From contig JAQCBM010000100.1 in the NCBI GenBank assembly GCA_027729865.1, positions 1 to 6,844 on the forward strand: 6,844 bases of DNA, written 5' to 3'. The notes beneath the pieces were generated by a model. The model did no database searches. It saw only the letters and a program-made list of their open reading frames with translations, and was not told the DNA's origin. The stretch's first letter is position 1. Every line of letters starts with the position of its first letter. The stretch is from Actinomycetota bacterium. Its GTDB lineage: Bacteria > Actinomycetota > Actinomycetes > S36-B12. Positions 1-5,377 of this stretch are shown here, piece after piece. The translations under genes were made by a program, and so were the position numbers.

Positions 1-1
1 C

Positions 2-1075
2 GCTGCCTCGGATCCTGGGGCCGCAGATACCACCCAAGCGCCCGAAACGGACACCACCGAAGCGCCCGATACGGACACCACCGAAGCGACGGGCGAACTC
101 CGTTCAGTCGACCTGGCGTTGTCGACCACTAGCGGCTTTGGCTACGGCTACCACATCGCCAAGAACCTCGGCTTCTATGAGGACGAAGGGCTGGACGTGA
201 GCCTGCAGGGTACTGGGGGTTCGTCAGACGTTGCCCAGTTGCTCGCGGCGGACAATGCCGATGCGGGTATGGGCGTTCCTGGCGCCATGCTGCCCGCCAT
301 CGAACGCGGAGCAGCCCTTTACCCGTTCTTCACTTATGCGTACGGCGAGGTGTTCGATATCGGCGTGCCGACGGACTCAGAAGCACAAGAGGTCGCTGAC
401 CTGGCTGGCATGACCATCGGGGTCTCGGATCTTGCCGGAGGGGAGTACCCGTTGGTGCTCGCACTGCTCAGCGAGGCAGGCCTCGACCCCGAAACTGATG
501 TCACGATTCTGGCCGTGGGCGCCGACGCCCCGACGGTGGTACTCGCGTTCGAACAGGGCGACATCCAAGCCTATTCGTCAGCCAAGTCGGACATCGCGGC
601 GATGACCGCAGTCGGGCTGGACTTCCGTTCGGTGGCCCCATCATCTCTCGACACGCTGCCGGCCGAAGGCTTGCTCGCAACCGAGCAGACCAAGGACGAC
701 GACGAGCTCCTGATCGGGCTTGCCCGAGCGACAGCGAAGGGCCAGCTCATCGCCTATGCCAACGAGGACGCAGCAGTATGCGTCCTGAAGGAAGAGATTC
801 CGGAGGAGTTCACCGACGAAGCGGCTGGCCGTGCAGGGCTGACCGCTGTGATCGAGATCACCAAGGCTCCGCAAGGCGACGACGGCAACTACGTGTTCGG
901 ATTCCTGGACGCTGCGGGGTGGAATACCTACGTCGAGATCTTCGTTCAGGGCGGGGTCCTCGAAGAGGCCTTCGACATGACGCCGTTCGTGATCAGCGAC
1001 CTACTCGACCAGTACAACGACTTCGATCAGCAGGAAATCATCGATCAGGCCAATTCGCTGCCCACGGACTGCTGA
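2..1075 (+). CDS. ABC transporter substrate-binding lipoprotein, NMT1/THI5-like (5' partial)
   Basis: This is an extracytoplasmic solute-binding protein of the NitT/TauT (SsuA, NMT1/THI5-like) class, which delivers a small organic solute to an ABC permease. The frame is open from base 2 to the TGA at 1073-1075, so the start, signal peptide and expected lipobox lie outside the window; the TTG at 119 is not the real start. The visible N-terminus is an acidic Thr/Pro-rich linker with two copies of an 8-residue unit, typical of actinobacterial lipoproteins between the lipidated Cys and the folded domain. The fold follows: SGFGYGYHIAKNLGFYEDEG (the usual 'approach, Gly-Phe, Glu-Gly-Leu' entry motif), then a GGSSDVAQLLAADNADAGMG segment and a LAGMTIGV hinge. 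Only two cysteines are visible (codons at 779-781 and 1070-1072), and they could form a disulfide outside the cell. The permease and ATPase genes are not in the window and may lie upstream. The ligand is unknown. The family assignment rests on motif recognition and is fairly secure. Confidence 0.85.
   Translation, partial: AASDPGAADTTQAPETDTTEAPDTDTTEATGELRSVDLALSTTSGFGYGYHIAKNLGFYEDEGLDVSLQGTGGSSDVAQLLAADNADAGMGVPGAMLPAIERGAALYPFFTYAYGEVFDIGVPTDSEAQEVADLAGMTIGVSDLAGGEYPLVLALLSEAGLDPETDVTILAVGADAPTVVLAFEQGDIQAYSSAKSDIAAMTAVGLDFRSVAPSSLDTLPAEGLLATEQTKDDDELLIGLARATAKGQLIAYANEDAAVCVLKEEIPEEFTDEAAGRAGLTAVIEITKAPQGDDGNYVFGFLDAAGWNTYVEIFVQGGVLEEAFDMTPFVISDLLDQYNDFDQQEIIDQANSLPTDC
36..83 (+). repeat. 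Two tandem copies of a 24-bp repeat in the lipoprotein linker
   Basis: Bases 36-59 and 60-83 are the same 24-bp unit with one mismatch (A46 versus T70), and the first bases of a third copy follow at 84-88. The unit is a whole number of codons and encodes A-P-E/D-T-D-T-T-E, so copies can be gained or lost without breaking the frame. It sits in the flexible stretch between the expected lipidated Cys and the binding domain and probably acts as a spacer from the membrane. Confidence 0.85.
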
Positions 1076-1157
1076 GGTGACGGTGAGGTGTCCCCTCTCG
1101 CGGAGGCACCAACTCCGTCCTGCCGACTCGTCAGTGGGCAGATCCGCTGCACGAACG

Positions 1158-1188
1158 CCTCGGGGCGGTCGCACCGACCGCCCCGAGG
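1158..1188 (+). terminator. Strong GC hairpin after the binding-protein gene (terminator or attenuator)
   Basis: CCTCGGGGCGGTCG at 1158-1171 and CGACCGCCCCGAGG at 1175-1188 are perfect reverse complements around a 3-base loop (CAC), and a G:U pair can extend the base. No T-tract follows, so it is not a classic intrinsic terminator; U-less hairpins of this kind are often found after actinobacterial genes. It begins 82 bases after the binding-protein stop and ends 34 bases before the preferred GTG of the regulator. It may end the transport transcript, attenuate read-through into the regulator, or as DNA act as a palindromic operator. The symmetry is certain; the role is inferred. Confidence 0.6.
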
Positions 1189-1210
1189 TGCTCGCATCGT
1201 CGAGCGACTA

Positions 1211-1218
1211 GAGGAGGG
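1211..1218 (+). promoter_or_regulatory. Ribosome binding site that supports the GTG start of the XRE regulator
   Basis: GAGGAGGG lies 4 bases before the GTG at 1223 and is a near-ideal Shine-Dalgarno sequence. A rival GTG at 1088 in the same frame also has a good site (GAGGTGA at 1074-1080, 7 bases upstream). I prefer 1223 because the 45 extra residues encoded from 1088 look non-domain-like and their codons run through the hairpin at 1158-1188. Confidence 0.55.
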
Positions 1219-1222
1219 CAGA

Positions 1223-1825
1223 GTGGCCCTGTCTGAGCTCGACGACGGTCCGATCGTGCGGAGCATCGAAGGCGCAGACGATGCGGTCTCGGCAATCGGT
1301 GCCCGCATCCGCCGGCTTCGGTTGGAGCGGAACCTCACGCTGCAGATGATGTCGGAACGCACGGGTCTGAGTGCGTCGATGCTGTCGATGGTCGAGCGTG
1401 GACGCACGTCGCCGTCGATCGGGTCCCTCGTGGCGGTGGCATCTGCGCTCGAGGTCCGAATGACCGAATTCTTCGACGGCTGGGCAGACGAGTCAATCTC
1501 TCCCGTCCGTCGAGCCGATGTACAGCCGACCGTGGAGACTTCAGCAGGTGTCCTCCGACGTGTGGCGCACAATGATCGTCACCGCGGGGTCGAGGTGAGC
1601 GTCAACGAGTACGGCCCGGGTACGACGAGTTCGTCAGTCCCCACCCATCACGAGGGCACCGAGTACGGCCTGGTGATCGACGGCATCCTGACGGTGGAAG
1701 TGGGTGGAGTCGCTCACGTTCTGGGCCCCGGAGATGCGATCTGGTACCAGTCATCTGACCCGCATCGCATCTCGAACCCAGGCACTTCTCGGACGACGAC
1801 CGTCTGGATCAACCTCAGCCGATAA
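1223..1825 (+). CDS. XRE-family transcriptional regulator with C-terminal cupin sensor domain
   Basis: This is a probable cytoplasmic DNA-binding regulator of about 200 residues. Residues about 25-85 form a Cro/C1-type helix-turn-helix: IGARIRRLRLERNLTLQMMS, then TGLSASMLSMVERGRTSPSI as turn and recognition helix, then SLVAVASALEV...FFDG. Residues about 125-195 form a cupin_2 domain with THHEGTEYGLVIDG (motif 1) and a G-x5-x3-DPH-RIS-N motif 2. The first His of the usual HxH is a Thr, so metal binding may be altered and the domain may sense an organic ligand instead. The size and two-domain layout match the PuuR/SutR-like regulators that control uptake and use of amines, amino acids or related solutes. 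A GTG at 1088 would give 245 residues. The gene stands between the transport gene and the enzyme genes, so it is the natural candidate for controlling them. Family call secure; effector unknown. Confidence 0.87.
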   Translation: MALSELDDGPIVRSIEGADDAVSAIGARIRRLRLERNLTLQMMSERTGLSASMLSMVERGRTSPSIGSLVAVASALEVRMTEFFDGWADESISPVRRADVQPTVETSAGVLRRVAHNDRHRGVEVSVNEYGPGTTSSSVPTHHEGTEYGLVIDGILTVEVGGVAHVLGPGDAIWYQSSDPHRISNPGTSRTTTVWINLSR

Positions 1826-1831
1826 GCACAG

Positions 1832-1858
1832 TTGATTCAGGTTGGAAAGAAGTACAAT
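1832..1858 (+). promoter_or_regulatory. Possible promoter for the cupin-amidase-amidohydrolase operon
   Basis: In the 87-bp gap after the regulator, TTGATT (1832-1837) and TACAAT (1853-1858) resemble -35 and -10 boxes. The spacing is 15 bases, shorter than ideal. The stretch is locally more AT-rich than its surroundings, and it is the largest gap before the enzyme genes. The support is weak and rests on hexamer likeness alone. Confidence 0.3.
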
Positions 1859-1916
1859 GCCAATGAAACGTATGGGCTCGCAGCGGGCTCCTAACGATTG
1901 TCGGAGACGTAGATGA
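1857..1916 (+). CDS. Possible 19-residue leader peptide overlapping the first cupin gene
   Basis: ATG at 1857 opens a frame encoding MPMKRMGSQRAPNDCRRRR and stops with TGA at 1914-1916, which overlaps the ATG of the cupin gene at 1913 as ATGA. A weak ribosome-binding stretch, GGAAAGAAG, ends 4 bases upstream. The peptide is very basic and ends in four arginines. If translated, it could couple cupin translation to ribosome passage over the arginine codons. However, the cupin has its own GGAG site at 1903-1906, and the start overlaps the proposed -10 box, so the promoter and this leader peptide are unlikely to work together. It may be a chance frame. Confidence 0.2.
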   Translation: MPMKRMGSQRAPNDCRRRR

Positions 1917-2314
1917 ACGACACCCCCAAGGTCCGAATCATCCGGTCGGACTCCCACCGACCTGCCCTTCCACTGGTCGAGGGCGAAGGCGATGCCCGGG
2001 CGATCATTTGGCCCGGCATGGGCGCCACGCTGAGGTCGGTGCATCAGATCGTGTTGGGAGGCGGGTCGGCAACGATCGAGCAATCCCATCCAGGTGAAGC
2101 GGTCTACTTTCTCAAGGCCGGATCAGCCCACGTCGACGATTTGGACACGAGCTCCAGCCACTCGCTCACGGTGGGTTCGATGATCCACATCGATGGCGGC
2201 ACTCGATATCGCTTCGTAGCCGGGGCAAGCGGGGCGGAATTCGTCGGTGGTCCATGTCCACCTGACCCTGCGTTGTACGAGCATCTCCAGCAGGAGACCA
2301 CCACCGCTGGTTGA
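1913..2314 (+). CDS. Small single-domain cupin protein with degenerate metal site
   Basis: A 133-residue protein made of one cupin beta-barrel; no signal peptide or membrane segment is seen. It aligns along its length with the next gene's product: both share a LPL turn, a DAR-x3-WPG-x-G segment, a E-x7-G hairpin and a GGPCP-x-D-x-AL tail. The residues that normally hold the metal are mostly gone. Where its neighbour has H51, H53, E57 and H94, this protein has E56, S58, E62 and Y99. H59 and H92 are nearby and could partly replace them. It may therefore be a ligand-binding, structural or partner subunit instead of a metal-dependent enzyme. The start at 1913 has GGAG 6 bases upstream. It is probably the first gene of the enzyme operon. 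Its function is unknown. Confidence 0.8.
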   Translation: MNDTPKVRIIRSDSHRPALPLVEGEGDARAIIWPGMGATLRSVHQIVLGGGSATIEQSHPGEAVYFLKAGSAHVDDLDTSSSHSLTVGSMIHIDGGTRYRFVAGASGAEFVGGPCPPDPALYEHLQQETTTAG

Positions 2315-2328
2315 TCGTCGATCGATCA
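2312..2328 (+). promoter_or_regulatory. Short inverted repeat between the two cupin genes
   Basis: TGATCG (2312-2317) and CGATCA (2323-2328) are inverted around 5 bases and overlap the stop codon of the first cupin gene. The site is the size of an HTH operator half-site pair, but GATC/TCGA words are common in this GC-rich DNA, so it may be chance. No second copy was found elsewhere in the window. Confidence 0.15.
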
Positions 2329-2371
2329 CAGTCGTTCGATTTGTCGGGACACCGAAGAAACGAGGAGAGCA

Positions 2372-2755
2372 ATGGGAATCAGGACATTTCACCGAGACCG
2401 ACCCAGCGCGACGTTGCCGCTGATCGCTTCGGACGCACGACTGGTGGTGTGGCCGGGTGTCGGCGCCGAGACCGCAAATATGAACTTCGTCGACATGCAA
2501 CCGGGCGAGGCGAATGTGCCCCATGCCCACCAGTCTTCGGAAGACACGATCTTCATCCTGCACGGCCGGGGTTCGATCACCGATCTGACCAACGACGTCA
2601 CGCTTGAGTTCGAAGAAGGAGACGTCGTGCACGTACCACCAGGGGTTCGTCATGCGGTCAGTGCCAACCGAGAGAGCAACATCGTCAGTGTGGGCGGTCC
2701 GTGCCCAGCTGACGCGGCATTGCTGCGCTCGGCGCAACCGACGGGCGATACGTGA
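2372..2755 (+). CDS. Small single-domain cupin protein with intact metal-binding motifs
   Basis: A 127-residue cupin. Motif 1 is PGEANVPHAHQSSEDTIFIL with HxH at 51 and 53 and Glu57; motif 2 is GDVVHVPPGVRHAVSAN with His94. Together these form the usual four-residue site for Fe, Mn, Ni or Zn, so the protein may be a metal-dependent dioxygenase, isomerase or similar enzyme, or a metal-bound sensor. It is a paralogue of the preceding gene product. The start has a strong AGGAG (2363-2367) 4 bases upstream. Its TGA overlaps the GTG of the amidase gene (GTGA at 2752-2755), so the two are likely translated together. Cupins of this size are too diverse in function for a reaction to be named. Confidence 0.85.
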   Translation: MGIRTFHRDRPSATLPLIASDARLVVWPGVGAETANMNFVDMQPGEANVPHAHQSSEDTIFILHGRGSITDLTNDVTLEFEEGDVVHVPPGVRHAVSANRESNIVSVGGPCPADAALLRSAQPTGDT

Positions 2756-3618
2756 CGCGACAAGTTCGTCTGGGACTTGCCCAGTACGCGACCGATCCAC
2801 GGGATCCGGTCCAGAGTCGAGCAGCGTCATTGACGGCCCTTGACGAGGCACTCGAGTTGGGGGCACAGGTGGTGGTGCTTCCCGAACTCACTGCCCCGGG
2901 CTACTCGGCAGACCCCGATCTGCTGTGGGCCGGAGCAGAGACACTCGATGGCCCGACCGTCGAGGCGTGGGCTGAGCGCGTCGCTACCTCTGGAGCCGTG
3001 GTCGTCGGTGGCATCTGTGAGCGGGAAGGCGACCAGCTGTTCAACTCCGCGGTGACTGTTGGCCCGGGCGGAGTGCTTTCGGTGTACAGGAAGTTGCACT
3101 TGTTCGCCGACGAGAAGGCAGTGTTCGCTCCGGGAGATCGCGGTCTCGCAGTGGTCGACACACCGTACGGGCGCATCGGAGCCTGCATCTGCTACGACCT
3201 CCGATTCGTCGAAGTGGTGCGCACCTTGTCACTCAAGGGAGCCGAAATCGTTGCGGTTCCGACGGCGTGGCTGCCGGGGTTCGACAAGACCTGGTGGGAC
3301 GAAAAGGGTATGGCACCTCAGGCCACGACCGCGATGCTCCAGGCCAACCTCGACCAAGTGGTGATCGCCTGCGCCTCAGCCGCTGGCCCCATGGGCGACT
3401 ACCACTTCCTCGGCTCGTCGATCGTGGCCGATCCATGGGGCAAGCTGGCACTCGGTCCCCTTCCTGGCAACGACCGATGCATCTCGGTCATCGAGATCGA
3501 TCTCGACGAAGTCGAGCGATCACAACATCGCGGCCCGGGGATCGACCCTCGTCTCGACCGACGGACCGACGTGTACGCGATCGTCGGCGCCGACATCGAG
3601 AACGGAACCCTCGCATGA
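2752..3618 (+). CDS. Nitrilase-superfamily carbon-nitrogen hydrolase (amidase-type)
   Basis: A 288-residue cytoplasmic hydrolase, full length for the family, that would break an amide or carbamoyl C-N bond and release ammonia. The Glu-Lys-Cys triad is visible: E45 in VVLPELTAPGY, K114 in VYRKLHLF, and C147 in GACICYDLRF. A second acidic residue, E121, follows the Lys as in active members. The KLHLF and ICYDxRF wording resembles omega-amidase/Nit2-like enzymes and microbial amidases more than true nitrilases, which have a Cys in a CWE context. The C-terminus, DPRLDRRTDVY, is the usual family end. The GTG start overlaps the cupin stop (GTGA), has no clear ribosome site of its own and gives the expected N-terminus (VRLGLAQ). 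The stop overlaps the next gene. The substrate is unknown; an acid amide formed during catabolism of an N-compound is a reasonable guess. Confidence 0.9.
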   Translation: MTRQVRLGLAQYATDPRDPVQSRAASLTALDEALELGAQVVVLPELTAPGYSADPDLLWAGAETLDGPTVEAWAERVATSGAVVVGGICEREGDQLFNSAVTVGPGGVLSVYRKLHLFADEKAVFAPGDRGLAVVDTPYGRIGACICYDLRFVEVVRTLSLKGAEIVAVPTAWLPGFDKTWWDEKGMAPQATTAMLQANLDQVVIACASAAGPMGDYHFLGSSIVADPWGKLALGPLPGNDRCISVIEIDLDEVERSQHRGPGIDPRLDRRTDVYAIVGADIENGTLA

Positions 3619-4592
3619 TCGATGTTCATGCCCACTATCTCCCACCTGCCGTGCTGGAGCAGGCAGCCGCCGGCGCAATACCTGGCGTCGGATTCGACAC
3701 CGATACCAGGTGTGTGCTGCTCCCGGATGGGCCGACACGGCCAGTGCCCCCGCCGTTGTCGTCGCTGGACCGTGACTTGTGGTGTTCTGAACGCGGAATC
3801 CACCTACAGGTGCTCTCGCCCTGGCTCGACTGCATCGGCGACCATCTCGATCCAGATCAGGCGCTCGACTGGTGTCGGGCGATGAACGACGGGACCGCCT
3901 CGGACATCGATGGCAGCATCAGCTTCGCTGGCATGGCAGCCCTCCCCATCACCGATGGAGCGAGCGCCGCAGAAGAACTTCGCCGCTGTGTGGACGACCT
4001 CGACTTTGTGGGCGGCGCGATTCCGACGCAGGTCCGCGGGATGAACCTCGATGATGTCGATCTTGAACCGTTGTACGAGGCTTCCAGCGGTCTCGGCGTA
4101 CCTCTGTTTGTTCACCCTCATCGAGTGCTGGGTGCAGACAGGATGGCAAAGGACTTCCTCACCAATGTGTGCGGAAATCCCTTCGAGACCACAGTCGCCG
4201 CGTTCAGCCTCTACCTCTCGGGCGTCTTCGATCGTTGGCCTGACTTGAAGGTGCTGCTGGCACACTGCGGCGGAACATTGCCGATGTTGGCGGGGCGCGC
4301 AGCGCAGGCATCTCGGGCCGGCAAGCTCGAACGGCGCAGCATCGAGACCCCCGAGGACGTGCTCGACTGCTTTCACTACGACACGGTCGTGCACGATCCT
4401 GGCGTGCTGGCATTCGCGCTGGCACGGTTGGGTCATGATCGGATCCACCTCGGGACTGATCTGCCGTTCCCGATGGTCGTGGATGATCCGACCGGATTGA
4501 TCAGGACCGCGATCACTGCAGCCGGCGAGGATCCTCACGTATTCGACAGCATCACGCAGACGAATCCTGCGCGACTGCTCGGTCTGGCCTGA
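3615..4592 (+). CDS. ACMSD-type amidohydrolase family protein (metal-dependent decarboxylase or hydrolase)
   Basis: A 325-residue TIM-barrel amidohydrolase (amidohydrolase_2), close to the usual 300-340 of the ACMSD/gamma-resorcylate decarboxylase group. Metal ligands are visible: H5 and H7 in MIDVHAHYLPP, H167 in VPLFVHPH, H217 in LLAHCGGTLP and D282 in HLGTDLPFPM. The AH-x-GG-x-x-P and LGTD-x-PFP wording is characteristic of ACMSD-like decarboxylases, so non-oxidative decarboxylation of an aromatic or unsaturated amino/hydroxy acid is most likely; hydrolysis of a lactone or hydration (as in oxalomesaconate hydratase) is the alternative. The ATG at 3615 overlaps the amidase stop (ATGA). The frame stays open upstream to 3267, but that part lies inside the amidase gene and lacks family sequence, so it is not used. 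Confidence 0.9.
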   Translation: MIDVHAHYLPPAVLEQAAAGAIPGVGFDTDTRCVLLPDGPTRPVPPPLSSLDRDLWCSERGIHLQVLSPWLDCIGDHLDPDQALDWCRAMNDGTASDIDGSISFAGMAALPITDGASAAEELRRCVDDLDFVGGAIPTQVRGMNLDDVDLEPLYEASSGLGVPLFVHPHRVLGADRMAKDFLTNVCGNPFETTVAAFSLYLSGVFDRWPDLKVLLAHCGGTLPMLAGRAAQASRAGKLERRSIETPEDVLDCFHYDTVVHDPGVLAFALARLGHDRIHLGTDLPFPMVVDDPTGLIRTAITAAGEDPHVFDSITQTNPARLLGLA

Positions 4593-4618
4593 TCGGACGC
4601 CGGAAGAACGACGCTGTT

Positions 4619-5377
4619 TCAGTGCATCACCGACCCGCCGTCGACTACAACGGTTTGCCCGGTCATGAATGTTCCCAACGGCGACACTAGAAACAGGATC
4701 GGACCGACGAGATCATCAGGGGTTTGGGGTCGGGCCAGGGCTCGCGAGGCCACGTTTGCAGCTCGCAGGCCCTCTGTGTAGCCAGGATTGGCCAGCACGC
4801 CTTCGCTCTCGGTGAGTCCGGGCGCAAGGCAGTTCACCGTGATCCCGTCGGGACCGAGTTCCCGGGCGAGGGCCCGGGTGAGTGCCACTACTGCGCCCTT
4901 TGATGCAACGTAATGGGCGAGGTGGGTGACGCCCTTGAAGATGCTCGCTGAGGCGACGTTCACCACGGTTGCTCCTTCCGCCCGTCGCAGGTACGGCAGG
5001 GCCGCCGATGTGCAGATTGCGACACCCTTGACGTTCACGGCAAGAACCTGGTCCCAATCGGAGTCGCCGATGTCCTCGAACCGCGTTGGCGCGATGGCCG
5101 AGAACAAGGCGGCATTGTTGACCAAGGCGTCGATGCCGCCGAAGTGTTCGGCGACGGCGCCAAGGGCTGCCACGACACTCGCTCGATCGGTCACCGAGCA
5201 CTGCATGCCGATGGCGTCAGTTCCAGCTTCGCGAAGTTCGGCGACGACGTCGCCCGGATCGGCGAGGTCGAGCACGGCGACGGAGGCGCCGGCTCGGCCG
5301 AGGCCCATCGCGTAGTGGCGACCGATCCCGGAGGCTGCACCGGTCACGATCACTCGACGTCCCGTCAGGTCGATCAT
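4619..5377 (-). CDS. SDR-family NAD(P)-dependent oxidoreductase
   Basis: A 252-residue classical short-chain dehydrogenase/reductase. The cofactor motif is TGAASGIG (residues 12-19), followed by D37 at the end of beta-2, which favours NAD over NADP. NNAA at 87-90 is present, and the catalytic set is N115, S143, Y156 and K160 (YVASK). The C-terminus, FMTGQTVVVDGGSVMH, is standard. It would oxidise or reduce an alcohol/ketone. Its ATG at 5375-5377 overlaps the TGA of the upstream molybdenum-enzyme gene (ATGA), with AAGGAA (complement of 5386-5391) as a modest ribosome site, so the two are co-transcribed and probably coupled. It ends 26 bp from the stop of the convergent amidohydrolase gene. The substrate cannot be inferred beyond its operon partner. 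Confidence 0.92.
   Translation of the reverse strand: MIDLTGRRVIVTGAASGIGRHYAMGLGRAGASVAVLDLADPGDVVAELREAGTDAIGMQCSVTDRASVVAALGAVAEHFGGIDALVNNAALFSAIAPTRFEDIGDSDWDQVLAVNVKGVAICTSAALPYLRRAEGATVVNVASASIFKGVTHLAHYVASKGAVVALTRALARELGPDGITVNCLAPGLTESEGVLANPGYTEGLRAANVASRALARPQTPDDLVGPILFLVSPLGTFMTGQTVVVDGGSVMH

Noticed and set aside
119..121. TTG as the start of the binding protein
   Set aside because: The frame continues upstream to the window edge through a lipoprotein-type linker, and a start here would leave a periplasmic protein without a signal peptide.
1045..1572. Antisense 175-codon open frame over the regulator
   Set aside because: Ser/Arg/Thr-rich composition typical of a shadow frame; the sense strand encodes a clear HTH domain.
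2123..2866. Antisense 247-codon open frame across both cupins and the amidase start
   Set aside because: It spans several real genes and their junctions, has Arg-rich low-information composition and no motif.
3267..3614. N-terminal extension that would lengthen the amidohydrolase to 441 residues
   Set aside because: It lies in another frame of the amidase gene, whose catalytic and C-terminal family motifs are clear there. It is Arg/Ser/Pro-rich shadow sequence, and the MIDVHAH start at 3615 is the natural one.
3804..4538. Long 244-codon open frame antisense to the amidohydrolase gene
   Set aside because: No recognisable domain; it is opposite a gene with well-conserved metal ligands. Long antisense frames are expected in GC-rich DNA.
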